A DNA stretch of 64,000 nt from Trichococcus pasteurii (lineage in GTDB: Bacteria > Bacillota > Bacilli > Lactobacillales > Aerococcaceae). Below are positions 34,455-44,082 of the stretch, piece after piece. Made by a program: the position numbers and the translations under genes. The number at the start of each line of letters is the position of its first letter. Within the stretch, counting starts at the first letter, position 1. The notes under the pieces were generated by a model that was not told the origin of the DNA, made no database searches, and worked only from the letters and a program-made list of their open reading frames with translations. The stretch lies in assembly GCF_900112935.1 (NCBI RefSeq), contig NZ_FONM01000005.1, positions 91,997 through 155,996 of the forward strand, given 5' to 3'.

Positions 34455-35198
34455 CTACAGATCAGAAATCATGCCGCCGTCGACGACGAATTGCGAGCCG
34501 GTCGAATAGCTCGAATCATCTGATGTAAGGTAAATGACCAGATTGGAGACTTCCTCAGGTTTTGCAGTCCTTCTTAATGGAATATCCTTTTCCAGTTGCT
34601 TGATGTATTCATAGACGTCACCCTGTTCAGCCATCGGCGTTTCGATGATGCCTGGGTGGACGGAATTCACGCGGATATTGAATTGGCCAAGTTCAGTAGC
34701 TGCTCCCTTTGTCATCCCGGTGACTGCGTGTTTGGACGCGCTGTAGGCGATGGCGGTAGGTGCACTCACGAGGCCATCGACTGATGAAATGTTGACGATT
34801 GAGCCGACACCTGCTTTTTTCATGGAAGGCACAACGGCTTTCATGCCCAGAAATACGCCCAGTTCATCGATTTCGAAAGTCAGGCGGAAATCAGCTTCCG
34901 TCAACTGGTCCAATGTCTTGAAGATGCCGACGCCCGCGTTGTTGACAAGTACCGTAACCGGACCGAATCTTTCCTCGGTCTGCGCGATGACCTCTTCCCA
35001 ATTGGCTGATTTTGACACATCGAGCTTCATGAATACGGCATTTTCGCCGATTTCCTCAACCAAAGCTTTTCCGGCTGCTTCATTGATGTCAGTCACCACT
35101 ACTTTGGCGCCTTCCTCCACAAATTTGCGGGCGTGCATGGCACCCATTCCTTGTGCTGCCCCAGTTATGATTGCTACCTTGTTGTCCAATTTACCCAT
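34455..35198 (-). CDS. Short-chain dehydrogenase/reductase
   Basis: A 247-residue classical SDR. The cofactor motif TGAAQGMG, NNAG, the catalytic Ser in VNISS, and YSASK are all in place, and Asp in VVVTDI suggests NAD(H) preference. The C-terminal GSQFVVDGGMISDL is standard. It resembles hydroxysteroid and secondary-alcohol dehydrogenases; the substrate is unknown. AAAGGAGCGATGCGG lies just before ATG 35198. It is monocistronic, with the zinc metallopeptidase divergent. Confidence 0.9.
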   Translation of the reverse strand: MGKLDNKVAIITGAAQGMGAMHARKFVEEGAKVVVTDINEAAGKALVEEIGENAVFMKLDVSKSANWEEVIAQTEERFGPVTVLVNNAGVGIFKTLDQLTEADFRLTFEIDELGVFLGMKAVVPSMKKAGVGSIVNISSVDGLVSAPTAIAYSASKHAVTGMTKGAATELGQFNIRVNSVHPGIIETPMAEQGDVYEYIKQLEKDIPLRRTAKPEEVSNLVIYLTSDDSSYSTGSQFVVDGGMISDL

Positions 35199-35695
35199 TC
35201 CGCATCGCTCCTTTGGATTCTTTTTTTGTCGCTCCCATCATGTTAGGGATTACTTGTATAGGCTTACAGTCATGTTATTCCTATAACCAATCAGAATCAA
35301 TATTATTCTATCAAATGTATATATTCACAAGCGGGCAGTCTTGGTGAAGTCTATGAACTGCGGTAAACAATGCCATATTAATGCGGCATTTGGAGTTCCG
35401 GGAATTTTGAACAGAAAATGAACAAGCCTTTCAAAATCTTGGCATGGAATGTTTTTATCAATATGTGCGTAATCGGAACAAGCGGCATAAGTGCTTGTCT
35501 GGATTCAGGAACGCCGATCGATCGATGGATGCGAATCGAGGCAGACCGCTCTCAGGTGTATTTTTTTTAAATTATCAGTCAATACTATATAATAAAGGTA
35601 AGCATGAAATCGATTTTCGGATTGCGGTAAAGATCTGGCCGGGTTGGCAGAACCAGAACCAACGTTGCGAAAAATAGGATATTGGAGGTATTCGT
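35199..35695. other. Divergent intergenic region without a gene
   Basis: These ~500 nt hold AT-rich DNA near the SDR start, a short dyad ACAAGC/GCTTGT at 35479-35501, and a TATAAT box (35588-35593) about 100 nt before the metallopeptidase start. Open frames here have no coding character. Confidence 0.5.
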
Positions 35696-36580
35696 ATGAA
35701 ATGGAAAGGCGGAAGGAGAAGCTCCAACGTTGAAGACCGACGCGGCAGTGGCGGGTTTTCAACGGGTGGCGGCGGACTGGGCATGAGCGGCATGGCAGGC
35801 GGCGGAATTTTCGGGATCATCATCATGATCATCATCGCCCTATTCGGAGGCGGCGACCTGTTTGGCGGGGGTGGTGGCAGCACGCCTACAGAAACGCCAC
35901 AGACCGGCATCACCGAAACCAGCAATAAGACCGAGGACGAGATGGCTGAATTCGTATCCGTCGTACTGGCATACACAGAAGATGCTTGGACACAAGAATT
36001 TGCGAACAACAACCTGGAATATGTCGAACCGACACTGGTGCTCTTCAGCGGACAGGTGCAATCAGCCTGCGGTGTGGCCGGTTCCCAAGTCGGACCGTTC
36101 TACTGTCCAGCCGATCAAAAATTATACATCGACTTGAGTTTCTACGATCAGCTTTCGCAGGAGTACGGCGCGTCCGGAGACTTTGCGATGGCCTACGTCG
36201 TCGCGCATGAAGTCGGGCACCATGTCCAGAACTTGCTGGGCATCATGGAACAAGTGCAAGGCTACCGTGGACAAGTCAGCGAAACGGAATACAACGAGCT
36301 GAATGTGCGTTTGGAACTGCAGGCCGATTATCTGGCCGGTGTTTGGGCAAATTATGTCCAGGAGCAGGGTGTCTTGGAGGAAGGCGACTTCGAGGAGGCT
36401 TTGCAGGCTGCATTCGCGGTAGGAGATGATACTTTGCAGAAACAGTACCAAGGCTATGTCGTACCGGACAGCTTTACGCACGGTTCCTCCGAACAACGGA
36501 TGCGCTGGTTCACGAAAGGCTTTGAAACCGGCAATCTGAGCGGTGGGGATACGTTCAATATCTCTTATGATGAACTTTAA
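35696..36580 (+). CDS. Neutral zinc metallopeptidase (YpfJ family)
   Basis: A 294-residue membrane-anchored protein. A Gly/Arg-rich N-terminus is followed by one helix (IFGIIIMIIIALFGGG, about residues 38-55) and an external domain with the metal motif HEVGHH (about residue 170). The sequence FYCPADQKLYIDLSFY, ELQADYLAGVWA and GSSEQRMRWFTKG are family hallmarks. The substrate is unknown. The ATG is preceded by GGAGG. A terminator follows directly. Confidence 0.9.
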   Translation: MKWKGGRRSSNVEDRRGSGGFSTGGGGLGMSGMAGGGIFGIIIMIIIALFGGGDLFGGGGGSTPTETPQTGITETSNKTEDEMAEFVSVVLAYTEDAWTQEFANNNLEYVEPTLVLFSGQVQSACGVAGSQVGPFYCPADQKLYIDLSFYDQLSQEYGASGDFAMAYVVAHEVGHHVQNLLGIMEQVQGYRGQVSETEYNELNVRLELQADYLAGVWANYVQEQGVLEEGDFEEALQAAFAVGDDTLQKQYQGYVVPDSFTHGSSEQRMRWFTKGFETGNLSGGDTFNISYDEL

Positions 36581-36597
36581 TTTATGATGAAGTTGGT

Positions 36598-36628
36598 TAA
36601 GCCTGTCGCGCTGCGGCAGGCTTTTTTG
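36598..36628 (+). terminator. Terminator of the metallopeptidase gene
   Basis: The stem AAGCCTG/CAGGCTT with a GC-rich loop is followed by a T-run. Confidence 0.85.
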
Positions 36629-36789
36629 CATTCAACAGGGCAACAGCAGCCTGCTGGTTCATCCGATTGACACAAGCAGGCATAAGGATTATAATACGGT
36701 TAACACATGAATGGATGTTCATATGTAATGCGGAATCATTCCGTTTTCTGATAAATAATACGAATGCTTAGGACTAAGGAGGGATAGAA

Positions 36790-39036
36790 ATGTCTGAGAA
36801 AGTAAAGCAGATTGAATGGTATTTGGACGAATTGGATTGCGCCAATTGCGCCAACAAAGTTGAAACCGGAATCGCGAAAATAGAAGGGATCCTCGAAAGC
36901 AATGTGAATTTCATGACCAAGACATTGCGGATTGAAATAGAAGAGGATCAAGAGACCGAGATTTTGCCGAAAGTGAAACAAAAACTCAGTGTACTGGAGC
37001 CGGATATCCATCCGACTCTGAAAAAAAGCGGTGCACCAATCGGAGCGGATGGGCTACCGATAGTTGCGGTTCAATTCGCTGAAGCAAAATCTCCGGAAAA
37101 TGTCCACGACCATCACGGCCCTGATTCCGAGGATGCTGAAGGGCACACCCACGAACATAGCCATGGTCATAGTCATGCGCACGGCGAAGGGGATAAGGAC
37201 GAAATCCGGAAAGCCGTCATCCGCCTGATCGTCGGCTTTGGGATTTTGCTGGCGGCGATTTTCGCCCCGGGCAGCGGAACGGTTGCGCTGGCATTGTATG
37301 TGACCGCGTACCTGGTTGCGGGCTATGACATCGTTTGGAGCGCGCTCCTGAACATCAAGAATGGACAACTGTTTGACGAAAACTTCCTGATGACGATCGC
37401 CACACTCAGCGCCTTCTACATCCAGGAGTATCCGGAAGCGGTGGCCGTGATGCTGTTCTATCAGCTGGGCGAACTTTTCCAGGACATCGCGGTCGACAAA
37501 TCCCGCCGCTCCATCGCCGAATTGATGGACATCCGGCCTGATTACGCAAACGTAAAAACAGCTGCCGGCATCGAAAAAGTGGCACCGGAAACCGTCAAAA
37601 TCGGCGACATCATCCTGATCCGGCCCGGCGAAAAAGTGCCGTTGGACGGGAAAGTCGTGAGCGGAACCACGGCAGTAGACACTTCGGCATTGACCGGAGA
37701 ATCGGTTCCGCGTGGTGTGAAAGTCGGCGACAGCATCTTGAGCGGTTTCATCAATAAAAACGGCGTCATCGAAGTCACAGTCGAAAAGCCGTTTGCTGAG
37801 TCAACAGTCGTCAAAATTTTGGATTTGGTGCAGAACGCCAGTGGCCGAAAAGCACCGACGGAAAATTTCATCACCAAATTCGCACGCTACTACACGCCGG
37901 TTGTCGTCATCGCGGCCGTTTTGTTGGCGGTGCTGCCGCCGCTCTTGTTCCCGGGCGAAAGGTTCAATGAATGGCTTTACCGGGCCAGCATCTTTCTGGT
38001 CATCTCCTGTCCGTGCGCTTTGGTCGTTTCGATTCCGGTCGGTTTCTTCGGCGGCATCGGTTCGGCCTCGCGCAAAGGCATCCTCGTCAAAGGCAGCAAC
38101 TTCCTCGAAGGCCTGAATGATGTAAAAGCGGTCGTGATGGACAAAACCGGAACGTTGACGGAGGGCAAATTCGCCGTAACCCGGATCGAAAGCGCCGGTG
38201 AGCTGACTGAGGAGCGTTTGCTGGAACTGGCCGCCTATGCGGAACTGCATTCCAGCCACCCGATTGCCGATTCCATCAAGGAGGCTTACGGGAAAACGAT
38301 AGCTGAAGAACGTATTGCCGCCACAAATGACATCCCTGGTCATGGTCTGCAGGTCGTAGTTGATGGGCAAGAAATCCTGGTCGGCAACGCCAAACTGATG
38401 GAGAAATTCGGCATCGCACATACTTCGGTTCCCGAAACCGGGACAGTTGTGCATATCGCTGTGGATAAACAATATGCGGGCTATATCCTGATTGCGGATG
38501 CCATCAAGGCTGATGCGAAGGCCACAATCACCGGGTTGAAAGCGAGAGGCATCCGCACCATCATGCTGACCGGGGATTCCCGTGCGGTAGGCGAAGCAGT
38601 CGCCAAAGAAATCGGCATCGATGAAGTCCATGCGGAATTGCTTCCGCAGGACAAAGTGACGAAGCTGGAGGAAGTGTTGGCGAGCAAACGAAAGGGCGAA
38701 AAAGTCATCTTCGTGGGCGACGGCATCAACGATACGCCAGTGTTGGCCCGTTCCGATATCGGGATGGCGATGGGCGGTTTGGGATCCGACGCCGCCATCG
38801 AAGCTGCCGATATCGTCATCATGGACGATCAGCCATCCAAGATTTTGACCGCAATCACCGTAGCTGAGGAAACACGCAAAATCGTCTGGCAAAACATCAT
38901 TTTCGCGATGGCGATCAAAGGGCTGTTCCTGATCCTCGGCGCGTTCGGCGTCGCCACCATGTGGGAAGCCGTCTTCGCCGATGTCGGCGTGACCGTATTG
39001 GCTGTCCTGAACAGCATCCGGATTCTGAAGAAATGA
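36790..39036 (+). CDS. Zn2+/Cd2+/Pb2+-exporting P-type ATPase
   Basis: A 748-residue P1B ATPase. An N-terminal heavy-metal-binding domain with DCANC (Cys17, Cys20) is followed by a His/Asp/Glu-rich stretch (about residues 105-135), eight helices with the CPC motif (ISCPCALVVS), DKTGTLTEG, SSHPIAD (the HP locus) and GDGINDTPVL. This layout fits ZntA/CadA-type exporters of Zn2+, Cd2+ and Pb2+ rather than Cu+ pumps. AAGGAGGG precedes ATG 36790. No ArsR/CadC-type regulator is next to it, so regulation must come from elsewhere. Confidence 0.94.
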   Translation: MSEKVKQIEWYLDELDCANCANKVETGIAKIEGILESNVNFMTKTLRIEIEEDQETEILPKVKQKLSVLEPDIHPTLKKSGAPIGADGLPIVAVQFAEAKSPENVHDHHGPDSEDAEGHTHEHSHGHSHAHGEGDKDEIRKAVIRLIVGFGILLAAIFAPGSGTVALALYVTAYLVAGYDIVWSALLNIKNGQLFDENFLMTIATLSAFYIQEYPEAVAVMLFYQLGELFQDIAVDKSRRSIAELMDIRPDYANVKTAAGIEKVAPETVKIGDIILIRPGEKVPLDGKVVSGTTAVDTSALTGESVPRGVKVGDSILSGFINKNGVIEVTVEKPFAESTVVKILDLVQNASGRKAPTENFITKFARYYTPVVVIAAVLLAVLPPLLFPGERFNEWLYRASIFLVISCPCALVVSIPVGFFGGIGSASRKGILVKGSNFLEGLNDVKAVVMDKTGTLTEGKFAVTRIESAGELTEERLLELAAYAELHSSHPIADSIKEAYGKTIAEERIAATNDIPGHGLQVVVDGQEILVGNAKLMEKFGIAHTSVPETGTVVHIAVDKQYAGYILIADAIKADAKATITGLKARGIRTIMLTGDSRAVGEAVAKEIGIDEVHAELLPQDKVTKLEEVLASKRKGEKVIFVGDGINDTPVLARSDIGMAMGGLGSDAAIEAADIVIMDDQPSKILTAITVAEETRKIVWQNIIFAMAIKGLFLILGAFGVATMWEAVFADVGVTVLAVLNSIRILKK

Positions 39037-39048
39037 TCGTTAGTATGT

Positions 39049-39076
39049 GGGGGCCGCCAGCGGCCCCTATTTTTGT
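39049..39076 (+). terminator. Terminator of the Zn/Cd ATPase gene
   Basis: The stem GGGGCCG/CGGCCCC is followed by TATTTTTG. Confidence 0.8.
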
Positions 39077-39079
39077 CCG

Positions 39080-39310
39080 CTCCGGTGTCCTCCAGAGGAC
39101 AGTGTTGCAAAAGGGCGTCAGCTCCGATGAGCGTGTGGCTCATCGAACGTGGCGCAGCAAATTTTGCTGAACTCCGGAGAAGCTGTCCTCATCGGAGTTG
39201 GAGTATTGACTGGGCTTCTGTCTTCCGGCGAGGCCCCGTTTCCCGGAGTTCAGGCAAGTCGACGCTGACGCTGGCGTCCGCGCCTGTCGAAGCGTCCCAA
39301 GCGGTTTATC
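39080..39310. other. GC-rich intergenic block dense in short palindromes
   Basis: Dyads include GTCCTC-CAG-AGGAC, CGATGAG-CGTGTGG-CTCATCG, AACTCCG...CGGAGTT and GACGC-TGACGCTG-GCGTC. No ribosome site or coding pattern is convincing. It may be a repeat family member or a structured leader of the alcohol dehydrogenase transcript. Confidence 0.45.
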
Positions 39311-39356
39311 CACGCAGCTGTGCTACAATGAAAAAATAATATACGAAAAGTGAGTG

Positions 39357-40553
39357 ATGAGGTTGGAAAAGGGTATCCGTAATTTTGAGTTTCAAAATCC
39401 GACAAAGATTGTTTTCGGCAAGGACCAGATCAAACGCATCGACAGTTTGATCCCGCAAGACGCGAAAGTATTGATTTTGTATGGCGGCGGCAGCGTCAAA
39501 AAATTCGGCATGTTCGACCGCGTCGTCGAAGCCTTGGGCACCCGCGAGTGGGCTGAATTCGGCGGCATCGAGGCGAATCCGACCTACGAAACGCTGATAC
39601 AAGCAGTCGACAAGATCAAAGCGGAAGGCTACGACTACTTGTTGGCGGTCGGCGGCGGCAGTGTCATCGATGGCGTGAAATTCGTTGCGGCAGGTGCGGT
39701 GTTCGATGGCGATCCTGTCGATATGTTCGGCAGCGGCGTAGGCAAGGGCTTGCCGGTCACAAAGGCTCTGCCTTTCGGAACGGTATTGACGTTGCCGGCC
39801 ACGGCATCGGAAATGAACAACAACTCGGTTGTGACCTTTGTGGAAAAACAAGCGAAAATCAGTTTCGCCAGTCCACATACTTATCCACAATTTTCCATAC
39901 TGGAACCAGAAGCGACCTACACGTTGCCGAAACGCCAACTGGCCAACGGTGTCATCGATTCCTTCATCCATGTGATGGAGGCATATCTGACTTATCCGGT
40001 TGACGCAAAAGTGCAGGACCGCTGGGCGGAAGGGCTGCTGCAGACATTGATCGAAATCGGCCCGGACGTAGTCGATGAGGACAACCATGACTATGCGACC
40101 CGCGCCAATTTCATGTGGACAGCGACGAATGCGCTCAATCGTTTCATTTCCCCGGGTGTTCCCCAAGACTGGGCGACGCATCAACTGGGCCATGAGATGA
40201 CGTTGGCATTCGGGATCGACCATGCGCGTACCTTATCGATTGTCCTTCCGGCCATGATGAAAGTCCGCAAGCAGCAGAAATGGGATAAACTGCTTCAGTA
40301 TGCGGAACGCGTGTGGGATATCCGCGGCGATTCCAATCTGACCGATGAAGAAAAAATCGATCTTGCGATCAAAAAGACCGAAGACTTCTTCGCCAGCCTT
40401 GGGGCACCCATCCGTTTCTCCGATGTTGACCTGGATGAAACCGACATTCCGGGTTTGGTGGAAGCACTCGTCCGCCACAAGAAAGAGAACATCTCCGAAC
40501 GCGGCGACTTCACCACCGAGGATGCAAGAGCAGTCTATACAGCCGCACTTTAA
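39357..40553 (+). CDS. Iron-dependent alcohol dehydrogenase (YqhD/BdhA-like)
   Basis: A 398-residue group III alcohol dehydrogenase. It begins FEFQNPTKIVFGKDQI and has GGGSVIDGVKF for the nucleotide, TLPATASEMNNNSVVT, and metal ligands Asp and His in the segments ANGVIDSFIHVMEAYLTYP and HQLGHEMTLAFGIDHARTLS. It should reduce aldehydes, such as butanal or methylglyoxal-type compounds, with NAD(P)H. GTG 39354 and ATG 39357 are both possible starts. It is monocistronic. Confidence 0.93.
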   Translation: MRLEKGIRNFEFQNPTKIVFGKDQIKRIDSLIPQDAKVLILYGGGSVKKFGMFDRVVEALGTREWAEFGGIEANPTYETLIQAVDKIKAEGYDYLLAVGGGSVIDGVKFVAAGAVFDGDPVDMFGSGVGKGLPVTKALPFGTVLTLPATASEMNNNSVVTFVEKQAKISFASPHTYPQFSILEPEATYTLPKRQLANGVIDSFIHVMEAYLTYPVDAKVQDRWAEGLLQTLIEIGPDVVDEDNHDYATRANFMWTATNALNRFISPGVPQDWATHQLGHEMTLAFGIDHARTLSIVLPAMMKVRKQQKWDKLLQYAERVWDIRGDSNLTDEEKIDLAIKKTEDFFASLGAPIRFSDVDLDETDIPGLVEALVRHKKENISERGDFTTEDARAVYTAAL

Positions 40554-40758
40554 TGGAATAACGATCTTGTTCAGCAATCCTTCCCGATCCGGGGAGGATT
40601 TTTTTTAGGCATCAACTGAAAGGGCAGGGACGGATTTTGTCCATCAAAAAAAGAAACAGGTTGAAAAATGAAGGAAATCATGTAAACTATAAATGAAGCA
40701 AGAAAAGACAAGGAATTATCAGTGCCAAGTAGCGTAACTATAAACTTTAAGACTGCTA

Positions 40759-40786
40759 TTGTCATAATCTTGCACTGACCTATAAA
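40759..40786 (+). promoter_or_regulatory. Promoter of the GntR pair
   Basis: TTGTCA (40759-40764) and TATAAA (40781-40786) are 16 bp apart. The predicted start leaves a leader of only about 14 nt with the ribosome site AAAGGGA. Confidence 0.55.
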
Positions 40787-40806
40787 ATTTAAAGGGACTG
40801 TAGTCT

Positions 40807-41463
40807 TTGGAATCATTAGAGAGAACACAAACAAAGGATTATATTGCGGAAATCCTGCGCAATGAAATTTTCAAAAGAAACATCAAGGATGGCGAGAAAC
40901 TGAAACAATCCGAAGTCGCTGCCGCAATGGGCGTTTCCAGAATGCCCGTAAGGGAAGCCTTGCAGATGCTGGAAATGGAAGGCGTGTTGGAAAGGCTCGA
41001 AAACAGACACATGAAAGTCAACGGGATCTCCTTCGAATCGGCCAAAGCCCAATTCAGGATAATCAAAGCGCTTGAAAAAGAAATTTGTCTGATCCTTTCC
41101 GAGAAGCAAGTTGACGCGCAGCCATTCCTGAAAATTGCGGACGAATACAAAGTAAAAATGGTCGCCAAAGATAGTGAAGATTGTCGCAAGCTGGAATTGG
41201 AATTCCATCAGCTGTTGTCGGAAGCGACCGGCATTCCGACCATCAAGCGGGCACATGAGCAACTTTTGAGCGGCTTTTTCACCTTCGTGCTCGGAAATTA
41301 TGATTTTGATTTTGAAGCAAACTGCAAGCATATTGAAAAAATCAGCCAGCACCTGGCGGAAAATGACCTGCCTAAATTGATGGCTGGATTTGAAGACTAT
41401 TTTCAATATTATGTTGAGATCCTAAAGAAAGAATTGGAGGGAATGAACCATGAGCATCCTTAA
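40807..41463 (+). CDS. GntR family transcriptional regulator (FadR-C type), first of two
   Basis: A 218-residue regulator. An N-terminal winged helix (LKQSEVAAAMGVSRMPVREALQMLEMEGVL, about residues 33-62) is followed by an all-helical FCD ligand-binding domain. TTG 40807 is the likely start, shortly after a good promoter. It overlaps the second GntR gene by 14 nt, and both precede the tartrate-decarboxylase operon, so local control of that operon is the natural inference. Ligands of such regulators are often organic acids. Confidence 0.88.
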   Translation: MESLERTQTKDYIAEILRNEIFKRNIKDGEKLKQSEVAAAMGVSRMPVREALQMLEMEGVLERLENRHMKVNGISFESAKAQFRIIKALEKEICLILSEKQVDAQPFLKIADEYKVKMVAKDSEDCRKLELEFHQLLSEATGIPTIKRAHEQLLSGFFTFVLGNYDFDFEANCKHIEKISQHLAENDLPKLMAGFEDYFQYYVEILKKELEGMNHEHP

Positions 41464-42094
41464 ACCGATCAAACTATTGCCTGCAAGAGAAAGGGTCGCT
41501 TCCTCCCTGAGAAAAGCGATTATCCTGAAGGAATTCGAGCCGGGCCATGAATTGATGCTGGATGCTGTTGCGAAGATGCTGGGCGTTTCCGTTACGCCTG
41601 TCCGCGAAGCTTTTCAGATTTTGTCCCGGGAAGGCTTCATCCAACTGCGCCCCAATAAGGGAGCCATCGTAATGGGCATCACCCCGACTTTCCTTGAGGA
41701 CCACTATGAAATCAGGGCATCCCTTGAGAGCGAAGCCTGCGCCATCATCTGCAGAAAGAAAAAAGACATCAGCGAAATCATCAAAGTGCATGAAGATGCG
41801 AAAGAAAGTATCCTGTCGGGCGATGTCAGCTCCTATTCCGACCTGAATCAGGCCTTTCACTTTGCCATCTGGAACGCCAGCGAAAATGCGCGCCTGATCG
41901 AAATGGCCTCCAACCTTTGGAACGGCTTGTCGATGGGGGACCTCCAAACGGAAGAGCAGTATGCCCAAATTTCCATCCAGGAACATGAAGATATCATGAA
42001 TGCACTCATCGCAGGGGACGAGGAACAGTCCCGCAAATTCATGCTGAAGCATATCTACCGCAGCATGGAAAATGTACTGACGCGGTTCAAATAG
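41450..42094 (+). CDS. GntR family transcriptional regulator (FadR-C type), second of two
   Basis: A 214-residue regulator with a winged helix (LDAVAKMLGVSVTPVREAFQILSREGFIQLRPNKG) and a C-terminal FCD domain with His and Asp residues (DLNQAFHFAIW, HEDIMNALIAGD) that usually bind a metal and a carboxylate. TTGGAGGG precedes ATG 41450. It is not a simple duplicate of its neighbour; the two sequences differ widely, so they may answer to different ligands or form a heteromer. A terminator follows. Confidence 0.9.
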   Translation: MSILKPIKLLPARERVASSLRKAIILKEFEPGHELMLDAVAKMLGVSVTPVREAFQILSREGFIQLRPNKGAIVMGITPTFLEDHYEIRASLESEACAIICRKKKDISEIIKVHEDAKESILSGDVSSYSDLNQAFHFAIWNASENARLIEMASNLWNGLSMGDLQTEEQYAQISIQEHEDIMNALIAGDEEQSRKFMLKHIYRSMENVLTRFK

Positions 42095-42130
42095 AAGAAC
42101 CTACACAATAAAAAAACAATGGGCCATCGG

Positions 42131-42173
42131 GTCCGCACTCCTGAACAACAGGGAGTGCGGACTTATTTTTTTT
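42131..42173 (+). terminator. Terminator of the GntR pair
   Basis: The stem GTCCGCACTCC/GGAGTGCGGAC is followed by a long T-run. Confidence 0.9.
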
Positions 42174-42217
42174 GTCGAAGATAATCGAGCAGAATCCCGT
42201 AATGGCGCGCAAAATAA

Positions 42218-42231
42218 TGAAAGCGCTTCAA
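42218..42231 (+). promoter_or_regulatory. cre-like site upstream of the tartrate operon
   Basis: TGAAAGCGCTTCAA fits the CcpA consensus TGWAARCGYTWWCW except at two positions near the end. It lies about 30 bp before the -35 box, a place compatible with activation or long-range repression. Confidence 0.5.
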
Positions 42232-42259
42232 AAAACATAATAAAAAATTCACATTACTG

Positions 42260-42288
42260 TTGACAACGAAAAAAGGATATGGTAAATT
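42260..42288 (+). promoter_or_regulatory. Promoter of the tartrate operon
   Basis: A perfect TTGACA (42260-42265) and TAAATT (42283-42288) are 17 bp apart. The leader to ttdA is about 135 nt. Confidence 0.7.
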
Positions 42289-42315
42289 TCTACTTGTAAA
42301 AGGGATACATTATCA

Positions 42316-42337
42316 GATATCAAATATAAATGATATC
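42316..42337 (+). promoter_or_regulatory. Palindromic operator candidate
   Basis: GATATCA-N8-TGATATC is a perfect inverted repeat about 20 bp after the predicted transcription start. It is a good candidate for binding of one of the two upstream GntR proteins, blocking transcription. Confidence 0.55.
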
Positions 42338-42432
42338 CGGAGTGTGCGACTTTAATCTAGCAGTACCGCATCACAGTGGAACGAAGGAAAACTTGGTTTT
42401 GCTTCAGTTACCGATTACGAGGAGGAAGAACA

Positions 42433-43344
42433 ATGGAAACGCTTAACAATGAAGTGACAGCGCAACAGAAAATCACTGAAACAGTAGGTAAATTTATAGG
42501 TTTGATCGGCAAAAGATTACCGGATGACGTGGGCAAGAGACTGGTCGAGTTGGAGAAAGAAGAAGTTGCTCCTTTATCCAAAGTTGTATATCAATCGATG
42601 ATGGACAACCAAGACAAAGCGATGAAACTGAACCGTCCATCTTGTCAAGATACAGGTGTTATTCAATTCTTCATCAAATGCGGAGCAAATTTCCCATTCA
42701 TCGGAGACTTGGAAGAGGCATTGACCGAATCCGTACTTGAAGCTACAAAAAATGCGCCATTGCGTCACAACAGCGTAGAAACATTTGATGAATACAACAC
42801 AGGAAAAAACATCGGAAAAGGCACACCATCCATCTTCTGGGATATCGTTCCTAACAGCGACAAATTGGAATTGGATGTCTACATGGCGGGCGGCGGTTGC
42901 ACATTGCCGGGTAAATCAATGGTGTTGATGCCATCTGCTGGATACGAAGGCATCACGAAATTTGTATTGGATGTCATGACTGAATACGGAATCAATGCTT
43001 GCCCTCCGTTGTTGGTAGGTGTCGGCGTCGCTACCTCCGTCGAAACAGCAGCCGTTTTATCCAAAAAAGCCTTGATGAGACCGATCGGCAGCCACAACCC
43101 GAATGAGCGCGCGGCTTCAATGGAAAAATTATTGGAAGACGGCATCAACTCAATCGGCTTGGGACCACAAGGCTTATCCGGCAAGAAATCCGTCATGGGC
43201 GTTCATATCGAAAACACTGCGAGACACCCATCCACTATCGGTGTGGCAGTCAACACAGGTTGCTGGTCGCACAGACGCGGACACATCATCTTTGATAAAA
43301 ATCTGAACTATGAAATCACTTCACATACGGGGGTATCACTATGA
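42433..43344 (+). CDS. ttdA: L(+)-tartrate dehydratase alpha subunit
   Basis: A 303-residue subunit of the oxygen-sensitive Fe-S class I hydratase. It aligns closely with Ttd[17 protein letters not shown] (cluster Cys), [34 protein letters not shown] (second Cys), and [11 protein letters not shown] (third Cys). With TtdB it dehydrates L(+)-tartrate to oxaloacetate; class I fumarase is the other possibility. GAGGAGGAAG precedes ATG 42433. The stop overlaps ttdB (ATGA). Confidence 0.92.
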   Translation: METLNNEVTAQQKITETVGKFIGLIGKRLPDDVGKRLVELEKEEVAPLSKVVYQSMMDNQDKAMKLNRPSCQDTGVIQFFIKCGANFPFIGDLEEALTESVLEATKNAPLRHNSVETFDEYNTGKNIGKGTPSIFWDIVPNSDKLELDVYMAGGGCTLPGKSMVLMPSAGYEGITKFVLDVMTEYGINACPPLLVGVGVATSVETAAVLSKKALMRPIGSHNPNERAASMEKLLEDGINSIGLGPQGLSGKKSVMGVHIENTARHPSTIGVAVNTGCWSHRRGHIIFDKNLNYEITSHTGVSL

Positions 43345-43970
43345 GCGTGAGCGAAATGAACGGCAAAAAAATTCTGACAACACCAATCACAAATGAAGAC
43401 CTAGAGAACATCAACATCGGCGACATCGTTTACTTGAACGGCCACATCGTTACGTGCCGTGACGTTGCCCACCGCAGATTGATCGAAGAAAAAAGAGAGT
43501 TGCCGGTGGACCTGAACGGCGGAGCGATCTTCCATGCCGGCCCGATTGTCCGTGATCTGGGTGACAACAAATTCGAAATGGTTGCGGTTGGCCCCACAAC
43601 CAGCATGCGTATGGAAAGATTCGAAAAAGAGTTCATTGAAGAAACAGGCGTCAAACTGATCGTCGGCAAAGGCGGCATGGGCCAGAGAACAATGGAAGGC
43701 TGCCAAGAATTTGGCGCTGTCCACGCTGTTTTCCCGGGCGGCTGCGCAGTGTTGGCGGCTACGGAAGTGGAAGAGATCGAAGCAGCGCATTGGCGTGACC
43801 TTGGTATGCCGGAAACACTTTGGGTGTGCCGCGTGAAGGAATTCGGACCGCTGATCATTTCGATCGATACCCATGGCAAAAACCTGTTCGAACAAAACAA
43901 AGTGATCTTCAATGAAAGAAAAGACAAAGCAATCGAAGAAATCAGCAAACAAGTAAGCTTCATCAAGTAA
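43341..43970 (+). CDS. ttdB: L(+)-tartrate dehydratase beta subunit
   Basis: A 209-residue beta subunit that follows TtdB almost residue by residue: [70 protein letters not shown], and [20 protein letters not shown]. It completes the active site of the dehydratase. It overlaps ttdA by 4 nt. Decarboxylase genes follow, so the oxaloacetate product is handled by the same transcript. Confidence 0.93.
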   Translation: MSVSEMNGKKILTTPITNEDLENINIGDIVYLNGHIVTCRDVAHRRLIEEKRELPVDLNGGAIFHAGPIVRDLGDNKFEMVAVGPTTSMRMERFEKEFIEETGVKLIVGKGGMGQRTMEGCQEFGAVHAVFPGGCAVLAATEVEEIEAAHWRDLGMPETLWVCRVKEFGPLIISIDTHGKNLFEQNKVIFNERKDKAIEEISKQVSFIK

Positions 43971-43988
43971 CAGTCAGCTGCAATGAGC

Positions 43989-44028
43989 GGGAGTCCCTAA
44001 TCTCAACCAGGTTTTCGGGCTCCCTTAC
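43989..44028 (+). terminator. Weak intra-operon hairpin between ttdB and oadH
   Basis: GGGAGTCC pairs with GGGCTCCC with one mismatch, and only a poor T-run follows. It may lower expression of downstream genes rather than end the transcript. Confidence 0.4.
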
Positions 44029-44082
44029 TTATTGTGAGCGTAGTGAAGAACTGCACATCGAAGGATGTAGGAAGGAAGAGTT

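Noticed and set aside
35444..35677. 77-codon open frame before the metallopeptidase
   Set aside because: No ribosome site and a non-protein-like sequence; it overlaps the promoter region.
42433..43970. Class I fumarase as first choice
   Set aside because: Sequence follows TtdA/TtdB closely and the genes precede an oxaloacetate decarboxylase, which makes sense for tartrate; fumarase stays as an alternative.
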